A stretch of 64,000 bases of DNA. Source: Tsukamurella paurometabola DSM 20162. GTDB lineage: Bacteria; Actinomycetota; Actinomycetes; Mycobacteriales; Mycobacteriaceae. The notes below the pieces were generated by a model. The model was given only the letters and a program-made list of their open reading frames with translations. It did not search any database and was not told the DNA's origin. Positions 1-7,735 of the stretch are shown here, piece after piece. The translations under genes and the position numbers were made by a program. The stretch spans positions 4,278,001 through 4,342,000 of the forward strand of contig NC_014158.1 of NCBI RefSeq assembly GCF_000092225.1. The letters are read 5' to 3'. Positions within the stretch are counted from its first letter, which is position 1. Each line of letters opens with the position of its first letter.

Positions 1-796
1 CGAGCGAACTGGTGTAGCCCTCGGAGCAGATCACCAGCCAGCGCACGTCCCAGTCGACTGCCTGATCGATGCGGGCCGTGGAGGTGGGGTCCAGGCGCCA
101 CTCCAACACATTGCGCTCGATCACCAGGGCGCCGGGCACCTCACCCTCGCTGGCCCGCTGCGCCGCGGGCCGGATGTCCACGAGGTGTGCGCCGGCGGCC
201 AACTCGTCGGCGACCTCGGCGGCGCTGACCCGCTCGATCCGGTCCCGGGCGGCGGCGAGCAATGCGTTGATTCCCTTGGCGGCAGGGGTCTTCGGCGGTG
301 CCTCCGGCTCGTCGGTGAGCTCGCTGCGCACGCGACGCAGCCGTCCGTTCGGGCTCACTTCGTAGTACGACATGGCGGTCAGCGGAGGCGAGTACGCGTG
401 TACCGAGAGGGTGGGTGAGGAGGCCTCGCCGGAAGCGGCGTCGTGCGCGTCGGGGTGCCGGGTCACATCGTGCACCCATCCGCGGTCGAACGCTGCCTGC
501 CCGCCCGGATCGATGCGCCGCTCACGCAGTCCCTCACCGTCCCAACTGCGTTCGGCGAGCGCACCGTCGACCACCGTGAGGGCGCCGAGCGAGCCCGCGT
601 GATCGTGCAGCTCCGTGGAGCGTTCGGGTACCCAACTGATCAGCCAGACGTCGACGTCGTCGTCACCCCACAGTCGCGCGGCCCAGCGTTCACCGGCCGG
701 CCACGCGGAGGGGAGGAGATGGTCGTAGTCACCCGCGTGCACCTTGGCCGCCTCGGCGGCCGTGAGCGCCAACAGGTCCGGTACATGCTCGGTCAT
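1..796 (-). CDS. Cysteine dioxygenase-like cupin fused to a rhodanese domain (3' end beyond window)
   Basis: The frame opens at an ATG at 796 and runs off the left edge, giving at least 265 residues. Residues 50-110 have the thiol-dioxygenase cupin pattern: an H-D-H pair at H64/H66 after an E-L dipeptide, and a third iron ligand candidate, H109, in G-W-V-H-D. A linker near 160-180 leads into a rhodanese-like domain with a D-I-R-P strand near 207 and a C-S-E-G-Y-T loop (C257) shaped like the sulfurtransferase active-site loop. The likely role is cytoplasmic oxidation of a small thiol such as cysteine, coupled to handling of the sulfur product; the substrate is inferred. Nothing to its right is co-oriented at close spacing except the transporter operon at 872. 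Confidence 0.8.
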   Translation of the reverse strand, partial: MTEHVPDLLALTAAEAAKVHAGDYDHLLPSAWPAGERWAARLWGDDDVDVWLISWVPERSTELHDHAGSLGALTVVDGALAERSWDGEGLRERRIDPGGQAAFDRGWVHDVTRHPDAHDAASGEASSPTLSVHAYSPPLTAMSYYEVSPNGRLRRVRSELTDEPEAPPKTPAAKGINALLAAARDRIERVSAAEVADELAAGAHLVDIRPAAQRASEGEVPGALVIERNVLEWRLDPTSTARIDQAVDWDVRWLVICSEGYTSSL

Positions 797-871
797 GCAC
801 CTCAGTGTCGGCCGGGCCCGCGATCCGGTGAACCCTTCCACTCACCGCGACCGCAACTGCGAACGCGCCGG

Positions 872-1834
872 TCAGCGCACCAGGCCGACCTTCTTGAGCC
901 AGGTGGCCGCCACATCGGCCGGGTCGCGTCCTTCGATGTCGATCTGGCCGTTGAGCTCCTGCATGGTCTCGTTGGTGAGCAGCCTGCTCACCTTCCCGAG
1001 TACCTCGGTGAGTGCGGGGTACTTGGCGAGGGCGTCAGTGCGTACCTCGGGCACGCCGTCGTAGGGCAGGAAGAACTTCCGGTCGTCCTCCAGAAGTTCC
1101 AGGCCCATCTTCCGAATCCGCCCGTCGGTGGCGTAGACATCGCCGGCGAGGCAGGTGCCGCCGGAGATCGCCGAGTAGACCACTCCGGCGTCCATGGTGT
1201 TCACGGTGTTCGCCGGGGTCGCGGTGCCGAGCCGCACCTCGTACTTCTGCAGCAGGCGGGGCAGTCCGTCAGGGCGGGACTGAAATTCGGGGTCCACGCA
1301 CAGGCTGCGCTGCTGCGGCGGCAGCCGGAACAGATCGCTCAGCGTACGCAGGTTCAACTGGGCCTTCTGCTGCGGTGTGACGGCGAAGGCGTACGTATTG
1401 TTGAACGGTGCCGGAGTGAGCACCTCGATGCCGTTGCGGCGCTCCGCGTCACGGACGCGGGTGAACAGCTCGGTGGAATCACTGATGGTCTCGGTCTGCT
1501 TCAGGTAGCTCACCCAGATGGTGCCGGTGTACTCCCACGAGACATCGGCTGCGCCACTGACCATGGCCTGCCGGGACGACATCGAACCGGGGGCATTGGT
1601 GATGTCGGTGATGTCGGCGCCGGAGGCCTGCAGCATCGTCGTGGTGATCTTGCCGAGCAGGACACCCTCGGAGAAGGACTTCGAGGTCACCGAGATCGTG
1701 GCCCCGGCCAGCGGCTTCTGTCCGTCGGCCGATTCGGCGCTCACGAAGTGACCGGAGGAGCTCTCCAAGCCGCAGGCGCCGAGGGCCATCACCAGCGCCG
1801 CACCCAGCGCCGCGATCAGAGGACGGCGGGTCAT
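872..1834 (-). CDS. Glycine betaine/choline-type ABC transporter substrate-binding lipoprotein (OpuBC/ProX-like)
   Basis: The 320-residue product starts with a short basic n-region and hydrophobic stretch ending in an L-G-A-C lipobox (C21), so it is probably a lipid-anchored extracytoplasmic receptor. The body matches the OpuAC/OpuBC quaternary-amine binding family: a V-T-S-K-S-F-S-E strand after the anchor, then W-E-Y-T-G-T-I, and a late A-D-V-Y-A-T-D-G-R segment. The ATG at 1834 overlaps the stop of the upstream permease by 4 bp (ATGA), which fixes the start; the longer frame to 2254 is read-through antisense to the permease. It is the last gene of a four-gene operon and delivers compatible solutes to the permeases. 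Exact ligand is not readable from sequence. Confidence 0.92.
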   Translation of the reverse strand: MTRRPLIAALGAALVMALGACGLESSSGHFVSAESADGQKPLAGATISVTSKSFSEGVLLGKITTTMLQASGADITDITNAPGSMSSRQAMVSGAADVSWEYTGTIWVSYLKQTETISDSTELFTRVRDAERRNGIEVLTPAPFNNTYAFAVTPQQKAQLNLRTLSDLFRLPPQQRSLCVDPEFQSRPDGLPRLLQKYEVRLGTATPANTVNTMDAGVVYSAISGGTCLAGDVYATDGRIRKMGLELLEDDRKFFLPYDGVPEVRTDALAKYPALTEVLGKVSRLLTNETMQELNGQIDIEGRDPADVAATWLKKVGLVR

Positions 1835-2610
1835 GCCGGCACCCCCCGCAGTCCGCGGGGCGAGAGCAGGTACTCGGCGAGTCGGGCCACCCAGTCGATG
1901 GCCAGCGCGAGCAGCGCCACGAGGAGGGCACCGGAGAACAGCAGCGGAGGCAGGTACAGGGTGACGCCGGTGGTGATGAGCACGCCGAGGCCGCCGGCGC
2001 CGATGAACGTGCCGAGTGTCGCGGTGCCCACCAGGATCACCAGCGCGGTGCGCACACCGTGCAGGATCACCGGTACGGACAGCGGAAGCTCCACTTTGAT
2101 CAGGGTTTGGAATCCGGAGAAGCCCTGCCCGCGCGCGGCTTCGATCACGCGATCGTCCACCTGGCGCAGTCCCACGATGGTGTTCTGCAGGATGGGCAGC
2201 ACCGCGTACACCACGAGGGCGGCGACGGCCGTCCAGCGCCCGGTACCGAGCCACATGGCGAACAACACCACCATGCCCAGCACGGGGGCGGCCTGCCCGA
2301 TATTGGCCAGGCCCACGATGATCGGCGAGATCCGGGCGAACCTCTTGCGGGTGACCAGGATCCCGAGCGGGATCGCGATGATCACCACAAGCACCGCCGA
2401 AACCACGGTGAGCCAGATGTGCTCCCCCACCGACCTACCGAGCTGCGACCATTGCAGCTGCACAGCCTCGGTCTCGGAGAAGGTCTGCGTGGCATGCCAG
2501 ATCAGGTAGCCCACGAAACCCACGACTACCAGGAGGGGTTCGAGGATCAGGTCGAAGGGCGGGCCGCCGGCGAATCGGTTACGCGCCTCGGTGTCGACGG
2601 TCGCGGTCAT
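1831..2610 (-). CDS. OpuB-type osmoprotectant ABC transporter permease
   Basis: This 259-residue protein has about six hydrophobic segments and a cytoplasmic EAA loop (V-I-E-A-A-R-G-Q-G-F followed by P-L-S-V-P-V-I) that docks on the ATPase. Family members pair with a second permease to carry betaine, choline or carnitine across the membrane. The start at 2610 overlaps the ATPase stop by 4 bp and the stop overlaps the receptor gene by 4 bp, so the three are translationally coupled. It is paralogous to the permease at 3820. Confidence 0.92.
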   Translation of the reverse strand: MTATVDTEARNRFAGGPPFDLILEPLLVVVGFVGYLIWHATQTFSETEAVQLQWSQLGRSVGEHIWLTVVSAVLVVIIAIPLGILVTRKRFARISPIIVGLANIGQAAPVLGMVVLFAMWLGTGRWTAVAALVVYAVLPILQNTIVGLRQVDDRVIEAARGQGFSGFQTLIKVELPLSVPVILHGVRTALVILVGTATLGTFIGAGGLGVLITTGVTLYLPPLLFSGALLVALLALAIDWVARLAEYLLSPRGLRGVPA

Positions 2611-3776
2611 GGCGCCGCCCGATAGGTGTCGGCCGCCTGCTCCGGATTGGCGATGGCCTGACGCTCGCGGATGCGGGCGGCCACCTGCTCGATGGTCAGC
2701 GAACCGATCACCCGGTCGCGATGGGTCACCAGGACGCCGCCCTGGCTGGCGGCCAGCATCACATCGAGGGCATCGGCCAGGGTCGCGGTGCGTTCGACCA
2801 CGGGCAGCCGCTGGTCGATGTAGTCGGAGATGATGGGCTTGCTCAATACTTCGGAGACCGAGGGCCAGGCGCGCGGACGGCCGTCCGCATCGGTGACCAC
2901 CACCCAGCTCAGCTTCGCCTCCTTGGCACGGGCGGCCACCTCCTCGGAATCCTCGCCGGGCTGGGTGAGAACTACCGGGGCACTGGGAATTTCGCTCACC
3001 GTCGTGAGGGTGAGGTGACGCAGCGTGGCACCCGAGCCCACGAATTCCTCCACGAACTCGTTGGCGGGCGCCGCCAGGATCTCCTCGGGCGGGGCGAACT
3101 GCTCGATCTGGCCACCCTCGGACAGAATCAGCACTCGATCTCCGAGCTTGATCGCCTCGTCGACGTCGTGGGTCACGATGACGATGGTCTTGTGCAGGTC
3201 TTCCTGGATCGCGAGCAACTGGTCCTGCAGCCGCACGCGGGTGATCGGGTCGACGGCGCCGAAGGGCTCGTCCATCAACAGCACCGGCGGATCGGCGGCG
3301 AGCGCGCGGGCCACGCCCACGCGTTGCTGCTGCCCGCCCGACATCTCCTTGGGGAAGCGTCGGCGGAATTCGGCGGGATCGAGCCCGACGAGGTCGAGCA
3401 GTTCGGTGACCCGGGCGTCGGTGCGGGACTTGTCCCAGCCCAGCAGCTTCGGTACCGCGGCGATGTTCTTCTCCACCGTCCAGTGCGGGAACAAACCGCC
3501 GGCCTGCACCACGTAGCCGATACCCTGCCGCAGCTCGTCGGGGTCGACGCCGGTCGCGTCGGTGCCACCGATGATCACCTTGCCGGACGTGGGCTCGATG
3601 AGCCGATTGATCATCTTCAGCGTGGTGGTCTTACCGCAGCCGGACGGGCCGACGATGGCCACGGTCTCGCCCGCCGCGATCTCCAGGGTGAGCTCCTTGA
3701 CCGCGGGCTTGTCCTGCCCGCGATAGCTCTTGACCACCTTGTCCAGCGTGATCGATACGCCCGTGGTCTCGGTCAT
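2607..3776 (-). CDS. OpuBA/ProV-like ABC transporter ATPase with CBS domains
   Basis: From the ATG at 3776 the product has 389 residues. The Walker A motif G-P-S-G-C-G-K-T-T lies at 43-51, the M-S-G-G-Q-Q signature near 145-150 and Walker B L-L-M-D-E-P at 166-171. The C-terminal third (about 255-385) reads as a tandem CBS pair, which in OpuA-type transporters senses ionic strength or cyclic dinucleotides. An alternative ATG four codons upstream (3788) has no purine-rich site before it, so 3776 is preferred, though its own ribosome site is weak. It lies between the two permease genes, as is typical for opuB loci. Confidence 0.92.
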   Translation of the reverse strand: MTETTGVSITLDKVVKSYRGQDKPAVKELTLEIAAGETVAIVGPSGCGKTTTLKMINRLIEPTSGKVIIGGTDATGVDPDELRQGIGYVVQAGGLFPHWTVEKNIAAVPKLLGWDKSRTDARVTELLDLVGLDPAEFRRRFPKEMSGGQQQRVGVARALAADPPVLLMDEPFGAVDPITRVRLQDQLLAIQEDLHKTIVIVTHDVDEAIKLGDRVLILSEGGQIEQFAPPEEILAAPANEFVEEFVGSGATLRHLTLTTVSEIPSAPVVLTQPGEDSEEVAARAKEAKLSWVVVTDADGRPRAWPSVSEVLSKPIISDYIDQRLPVVERTATLADALDVMLAASQGGVLVTHRDRVIGSLTIEQVAARIRERQAIANPEQAADTYRAAP

Positions 3777-3819
3777 GCGGGGATCCATTCGGTAGGGGAC
3801 ACGGGACTGGGAAGGACCG

Positions 3820-4464
3820 TCATACCAGCCCCTTCGAGACGGTGAACCGGCCCAACAGCACCAGCAGGCCGTCGAGCACGAGCGCGACGATCACCACGAG
3901 AACCGTGCCGGTGAGGGCGGATTCGAGGGCGCCGGCGCCGCCGAGGCGGGCGAGGCCGGAGAAGATGAGCGAGCCCAGGCCGGGCCCCAACACGTACGCC
4001 ACCACGGTGGCGACGCCCACCACGAGCTGGGTGCTCACCCGGATACCGGTGAGGATCACGGGCCAGGCGTGCGGCAGTTCGACGGTGGCGAGCACCCGCC
4101 AGCGCGGCATGCCGATGCCCCGGGCCGCCTCCACGATGTTCGGCGGCACCGCACGCAACCCGACGATGGCGCTGGTGAGGATCGGGAGGGTGGCGTAGAA
4201 GCCGAGCATCGTCACCGACGGGGCCACCCCGAGGCCGAAGACGAGCAGCAGCAGTGCGAGCAGGGCGAGCGAGGGGATCGTCATTCCCACCGAGGCGATC
4301 GCCGTGGCGATCGCGGCCCCGGCGCGGGACCGGTACACCGCGGCGGCCAGAACCAGCGCGATCACCACCGCGGCCAGGACGCACTGGATCACCAGCGAGG
4401 CGTGCTGGTAGGTGAGAAAAGCGAGCTGCTCCCCGCGACCGTCGAGAAATCTGCGGAGGTCCAC
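3820..4464 (-). CDS. OpuB-type osmoprotectant ABC transporter permease (first gene of operon)
   Basis: The 214-residue protein has about five or six transmembrane segments and an EAA loop (I-V-E-A-A-R-G-I-G-M then L-P-H-A-W-P-V-I). It should form the membrane channel with the permease at 1831. It is the first gene of the operon; the ATPase starts about 40 bp downstream. No local regulator is encoded nearby. The approximately 70 bp upstream to the DUF1345 gene contains no obvious palindrome. Confidence 0.9.
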   Translation of the reverse strand: MDLRRFLDGRGEQLAFLTYQHASLVIQCVLAAVVIALVLAAAVYRSRAGAAIATAIASVGMTIPSLALLALLLLVFGLGVAPSVTMLGFYATLPILTSAIVGLRAVPPNIVEAARGIGMPRWRVLATVELPHAWPVILTGIRVSTQLVVGVATVVAYVLGPGLGSLIFSGLARLGGAGALESALTGTVLVVIVALVLDGLLVLLGRFTVSKGLV

Positions 4465-4537
4465 CCGGACGAACCTACAGTCGATCGGCGGTTCGCGTGT
4501 GGTTGGCGATCAGACTGGTTCGAATCCGCGGGGACGA

Positions 4538-5149
4538 TCAGCCCTTGATCCAATCCAGCGCGATGGCCACCACCGCGGCGTTGAAGAAGAAGCTCAGCAC
4601 GCTGTGGACGATGAGCCGGCGGCGCATCGGCGTGCTCGTGACGGTGACGTCGGAGACGGCGAACGAGGTGCCGACCGTGAACGAGAAGTAAAGAAACTCG
4701 GTGGCCTGCGGGCTCTCGCAGTGCGGGAAGTCCAGGCCGCCCTCGGTGTAGAAGGAGCGGGCGTAGATCTGCGCGAAGGCCATGTGCAGGAGCACCCACG
4801 ACAGAAGGACGGTCGCGGCCGCGGCGGGCTGGAGCCACGGATCCGCGGCGTCGTCGTCGCGCCAGACGATCATCAGCATGCCGCCGACCAGTCCGGATCC
4901 GGAGGCGACCACCGCGAACAGGGTGGCCTGCCAGGCCGGGGCACGGACATCGCCCTCGACGGACTCCTCGTCGGGAATGTTGCGCCGCAGCGCGATCCAG
5001 TTGAGCATGATGTAACCGAGTGCCGCGAGGTCCCAGGCGATGAGCAGCCCGATCGCAGGCCGACCGGAGACCAGGACGTACGCCAGCCAGATCAGCCCCA
5101 GCCCGGTGAGCGCGTACTCCAACAGCGGAACCACGTTGCGGCGCATCAT
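4538..5149 (-). CDS. DUF1345 family membrane protein
   Basis: A 203-residue protein with four or five hydrophobic segments. The stretch F-Y-T-E-G-G-L-D-F-P followed by F-L-Y-F-S-F-T-V-G-T and S-D-V-T-V-T-S is the hallmark of DUF1345, a family of bacterial inner-membrane proteins of unknown function. Length fits the family. The second Met (5146) is an equally possible start. It stands alone, with the osmoprotectant operon downstream on the same strand after about 70 bp. Confidence 0.85.
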   Translation of the reverse strand: MMRRNVVPLLEYALTGLGLIWLAYVLVSGRPAIGLLIAWDLAALGYIMLNWIALRRNIPDEESVEGDVRAPAWQATLFAVVASGSGLVGGMLMIVWRDDDAADPWLQPAAAATVLLSWVLLHMAFAQIYARSFYTEGGLDFPHCESPQATEFLYFSFTVGTSFAVSDVTVTSTPMRRRLIVHSVLSFFFNAAVVAIALDWIKG

Positions 5150-5232
5150 TCGTCGGAAAGTACCAGGTGATCATCGGTACGCATCCGTCCGACCAACATA
5201 TGCGTGATTCCGCATGTATTGTGAAGAGCGTG

Positions 5233-5541
5233 ATGGTCTACCGCGTCATCGCCGTCGTCCTGTACCTACTCGTGCGACTCCTCCTCACGGGGTGCCGCCG
5301 GATCGGGCGCGTCTTCCACGTGGGCGCCCTGCCGATCGCGGCCGCCCTCACCGTGGCCACGATCGCCGCGACCGCAGCGATCCACCTCACCCTGCTTCGC
5401 GAGCAGGGTGCGCAGCCGCTGGTCATCCTGTCCCTCACCGTGCCGGCCCTCATCGTCACCTGCGTCGCCCTTGCCTGGAGACGGCGCACCTATGACCCCG
5501 TCAAAGCCGCGCATCGCTACGACGGGTGGATCGACAACTGA
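5233..5541 (+). CDS. Small hypothetical membrane protein
   Basis: A 102-residue product from the ATG at 5233, preceded by GAAGAG at a usable distance; GTG codons at 5221 and 5230 in the same frame are alternatives. About three hydrophobic stretches (roughly 4-18, 32-50 and 62-82) alternate with Arg-rich loops, and the tail is polar. I do not recognise the family. The upstream region holds ATGCG-N6-CGCAT (5200-5215) just before a TATTGT box. The gene ends 8 bp before the convergent TspO-like gene. Confidence 0.55.
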   Translation: MVYRVIAVVLYLLVRLLLTGCRRIGRVFHVGALPIAAALTVATIAATAAIHLTLLREQGAQPLVILSLTVPALIVTCVALAWRRRTYDPVKAAHRYDGWIDN

Positions 5542-5548
5542 GCGCCGA

Positions 5549-6058
5549 TTAGGCGTTGAGCGACCAGACGGAATAGTTCAGCGCCGTCGCGAACAGGATC
5601 CACGCCAGATACGGCACGAGAAGACCCGCCGCGAGCCGATCGCGCGAGCGGAAGGCCAACAGGGTGGCGATCACGAGAACATCGAGCAGCACGATGTCCA
5701 CCAGCGCCCAGCCTCGCTGCTCCATAGCGAAGAACAGCGGCGACCACGCCAGATTCAGCAGCAACTGCACGCCGTACACCGTGATCGCGCGATTGCCGGG
5801 CCGCGGGTCGGCGCGCCAGACCCGCCACGCCGCGATGGCCATCAGCACGTACAGCACACCCCATACCGGGCCGAACACCCAGCTCGGGGGCGCCCACGAG
5901 GGCTGTTGCAACCGTCCGTAGGCCGATGCGGCATCAGCCGATGCGGCTCCACCGACGCCGGCGACGATCGCGACAGAGATCAGCGAGACCGCGAGGGCGA
6001 CCGGCCGGAACTCGCGGCGGCGAGCGGGAACCTCGGGGGTGGGGGTATCGGTGACCAT
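5549..6058 (-). CDS. TspO/MBR family tryptophan-rich membrane protein
   Basis: The 169-residue product has the five-helix TspO/MBR pattern, with P-S-W-A-P-P-S-W-V-F-G-P-V-W in the second helix region and N-L-A-W-S-P-L-F-F in the third. Family members bind tetrapyrroles or lipids and act in stress responses. The ATG at 6058 is chosen because AGGA lies 5 nt upstream; a longer frame to 6097 lacks a site. The N-terminal ~20 residues are a polar extension before the first helix. Confidence 0.88.
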   Translation of the reverse strand: MVTDTPTPEVPARRREFRPVALAVSLISVAIVAGVGGAASADAASAYGRLQQPSWAPPSWVFGPVWGVLYVLMAIAAWRVWRADPRPGNRAITVYGVQLLLNLAWSPLFFAMEQRGWALVDIVLLDVLVIATLLAFRSRDRLAAGLLVPYLAWILFATALNYSVWSLNA

Positions 6059-6145
6059 ACGAATCCTGCCTCCATCGCTACGTCGGGACGGCTGCACATG
6101 CCGTCGTGATGTATTCGGCGCAGGGCTCGATTCGGATGGGACAGG

Positions 6146-6298
6146 TCAGGGGACGATGACACCCCCGGAACCGGTACGCCGGTCCCGATCGGCCGCGGCG
6201 CCGCGCTGATCGCGCGCGCGGAAGTCGAGGTCGTTGCGGTCGTGGGTGAGCCATGCCAGACCGACGACGAACGCGATGAGGGCGAGGACGGTGATCAT
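6146..6298 (-). CDS. Small single-pass membrane protein (50 aa)
   Basis: The ATG at 6298 follows a strong GGAAGGAAG site 5 nt upstream, and the frame runs 50 codons to a TGA at 6146. The product begins with a hydrophobic helix of about 17 residues (M-I-T-V-L-A-L-I-A-F-V-V-G-L) and continues as a charged tail rich in Arg and Asp. I do not recognise it. It is divergent from the Hsp20 gene, and the inverted repeat at 6335-6365 lies 37 bp upstream, so it could belong to the same stress response. Confidence 0.6.
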   Translation of the reverse strand: MITVLALIAFVVGLAWLTHDRNDLDFRARDQRGAAADRDRRTGSGGVIVP

Positions 6299-6334
6299 GT
6301 CCACTTCCTTCCCGTGAGGCCTGCACCCGAGGCA

Positions 6335-6365
6335 GGCGATAGATCAATGCCTTAAATCTATCGCC
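6335..6365. promoter_or_regulatory. Perfect 10-bp inverted repeat, candidate operator
   Basis: GGCGATAGAT at 6335-6344 is matched exactly by ATCTATCGCC at 6356-6365, separated by 11 AT-rich bases. It sits in the divergent region between the 50-aa membrane protein and the Hsp20 gene, close to the former. There is no T-run, so an operator or an RNA hairpin in the minus-strand leader is likelier than a terminator. Confidence 0.5.
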
Positions 6366-6527
6366 GAGGAGGGAGGCTTCCAAGGTGATGGTGAACACGG
6401 CTGTGGAGATCGAACGGCATCGGCCATGGGGGCGCGTGATCGGCATGAGGGCGCCACGGTGGCGGAAACGTTTCGCGCGGAGGCGATCCAACGAATCGCT
6501 CACCATTCCCGTCACACTCGATTTCTC

Positions 6528-6552
6528 TAGCACTCGCGTCGAAGGAGTGCTA
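6528..6552 (+). promoter_or_regulatory. CIRCE element (HrcA operator)
   Basis: TAGCACTC, 9 bp, GAGTGCTA: this matches the CIRCE consensus TTAGCACTC-N9-GAGTGCTAA at every position except the outermost left T, which is C. CIRCE is bound by the HrcA repressor upstream of groE and other heat-shock genes. It lies about 75 bp upstream of the Hsp20 start, so this gene is very probably in the HrcA regulon. hrcA itself is not in the window. Confidence 0.9.
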
Positions 6553-6578
6553 AAACAGATAGCGCACAGTTGAAGAGT

Positions 6579-6599
6579 TGCCCGTCAGGGTGACGGGCA
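6579..6599 (+). promoter_or_regulatory. Hairpin in the hsp20 5' untranslated region
   Basis: TGCCCGTCA-GGG-TGACGGGCA is a perfect 9-bp stem with a 3-nt loop. It lies between the CIRCE element and the ribosome-binding site (6613-6618). It has no T-run. It may stabilise the mRNA or modulate translation; its high GC content argues against a simple thermometer. Confidence 0.5.
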
Positions 6600-6626
6600 G
6601 CCTGGAGTTCACGGGAGGTGTTTGCT

Positions 6627-7079
6627 GTGCTTCGGTTTGACCCATTTTCTGAGTTCGACCAGCTTTCTCAGGGACTTGCCGCTGCTGGGCGACAGACGGG
6701 ATCAGCGCGATCTCCGCGGTTCATGCCGATCGATCTCTACCAGGTCGACGACCACTACGTCCTGACTGCCGACCTGCCCGGCGCAGACCCCGGCTCGATC
6801 GATGTGAACGTCGAGAACGGTGTTCTCACCCTCACGGGGCGCCGGTCGACGATGTCCGATTCCGGGGTCACCTGGCTCGCCAGTGAGCGATTCTCCGGCA
6901 TCTATCGCCGACAGCTCACCCTCAGCGACAACATCGATACCGCCGGCATCACGGCGCGTTACGACAACGGGGTACTCACCGTGACGATCCCGATCGCTGA
7001 ACGCGCCAAACCGCGGCACATCGTCGTCGAGCAGGGTGCCGATGAGCCGCAGTGCGAGCAGCTCGCGGTCGAATCCTGA
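6627..7079 (+). CDS. Hsp20/alpha-crystallin family small heat shock protein
   Basis: The 150-residue product starts M-L-R-F-D-P-F and has an alpha-crystallin domain from about residue 32 (M-P-I-D-L-Y, then L-T-A-D-L-P-G) through G-V-L-T-V-T-I-P-I, with the I-P-I motif typical of oligomerising small Hsps. The GTG at 6627 is chosen because GGGAGG (6613-6618) is correctly spaced; the upstream GTG at 6618 overlaps that site. It acts as an ATP-independent holdase in the cytoplasm. Expression should be repressed by HrcA through the CIRCE at 6528. A 58-aa ORF follows and a terminator-like stem closes the unit. Confidence 0.93.
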   Translation: MLRFDPFSEFDQLSQGLAAAGRQTGSARSPRFMPIDLYQVDDHYVLTADLPGADPGSIDVNVENGVLTLTGRRSTMSDSGVTWLASERFSGIYRRQLTLSDNIDTAGITARYDNGVLTVTIPIAERAKPRHIVVEQGADEPQCEQLAVES

Positions 7080-7102
7080 GCCGACTCCACGGAGGTACGA
7101 GC

Positions 7103-7279
7103 GTGCGGAACGTCCAGCAATCCGATCTACCGGCAACCGATATCACGCTGTCGCAGGCTGACCCGGCGGATGTCGCCGAGCAGTCCCGCGCCGTCGAGGT
7201 CGAGTCCGGGCTCGACGAGTACCCGTGGGTCCGTCGCGACGAGGTGCTACTCATCGACGGGCACCGCTTCGTCATCTAG
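7103..7279 (+). CDS. Small conserved-type protein downstream of hsp20 (58 aa)
   Basis: A GTG at 7103 preceded by GGAGG 7 nt upstream starts a 58-codon frame. The product is acidic, contains A-D-P-A-D-V-A-E-Q, and ends with D-G-H-R-F-V-I. I recall short actinobacterial proteins with a D-P-A-D-V-x-E-Q segment but cannot name a function. It begins 23 bp after hsp20 and precedes the terminator at 7310, so it is probably co-transcribed with the chaperone and heat-inducible. Confidence 0.65.
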   Translation: MRNVQQSDLPATDITLSQADPADVAEQSRAVEVESGLDEYPWVRRDEVLLIDGHRFVI

Positions 7280-7309
7280 GTGACACGCGACATCCGACCC
7301 CGATTGCGA

Positions 7310-7349
7310 GGCTCGGGGGCCCCTGACGGCTGGTCGGGGCCCCCGAGCC
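7310..7349 (+). terminator. Terminator-like hairpin after the hsp20 unit
   Basis: GGCTCGGGGGCCCC (7310-7323) pairs perfectly with 7336-7349 around a 12-nt loop. There is no T-run, as is common in high-GC actinomycetes. It sits 30 bp after the 58-aa ORF. Confidence 0.75.
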
Positions 7350-7384
7350 GATCCCCACTTCGTTCGGCCGGCCGCATCGAGTTC

Positions 7385-7735
7385 ATGAGGAACACCACAT
7401 TGAGAACGCCACACCAGCTCACCGTGACGATCGAGACCGTCCACCCCCTGCCTACGGAGGACGGTGCCCCCGTATCGGGGACAGTGGAAGTGATCACCGA
7501 GTGCGATAGCGCGGGCCGGGCGAGCATGCGGTGCAGAGTAATCGGCGATGACACCTGGCACCGGGTCGCGGGCGGAAGCGTTGTGCTGTCGGATCCCTCG
7601 GACCTTCCCTTCCACCACTGCGCGACCCTGTCCCGCTTGCTCGCTCGGCGGACGCCGCGCACCGGGGCCACGCCCGAATCGGTCGCCTTCTACTTCTGCG
7701 ACGATCTCGACTCGCCGCCACCGCGCGCCGCCTGA
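7385..7735 (+). CDS. Hypothetical protein (116 aa)
   Basis: The frame from the ATG at 7385 encodes 116 residues with the high third-position GC of the region. The longer frame to 7280 would cross the hsp20 terminator and is rejected. There is no signal peptide or membrane segment; a beta-rich N-terminal half (Q-L-T-V-T-I-E-T-V, G-T-V-E-V-I-T-E) and four Cys residues are visible. I do not recognise the family. It overlaps the 3' end of the convergent DinB-like gene by 46 bp, which lowers confidence. Confidence 0.45.
   Translation: MRNTTLRTPHQLTVTIETVHPLPTEDGAPVSGTVEVITECDSAGRASMRCRVIGDDTWHRVAGGSVVLSDPSDLPFHHCATLSRLLARRTPRTGATPESVAFYFCDDLDSPPPRAA

Noticed and set aside
443-2509. 688-codon plus-strand ORF
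   Set aside because: It is antisense to the cupin-rhodanese, receptor and permease genes, which have clear family motifs; such long shadows are common at this GC content.
4501-4540. tRNA-like GGTTCGAATCC (T-loop motif)
   Set aside because: The flanking five bases on each side do not pair as a T-stem and no acceptor, D or anticodon arms fit upstream.
6385-6573. 62-codon plus-strand ORF spanning the CIRCE element
   Set aside because: It crosses the hsp20 operator and promoter region, has no clear ribosome site and an Arg-rich non-coding look.
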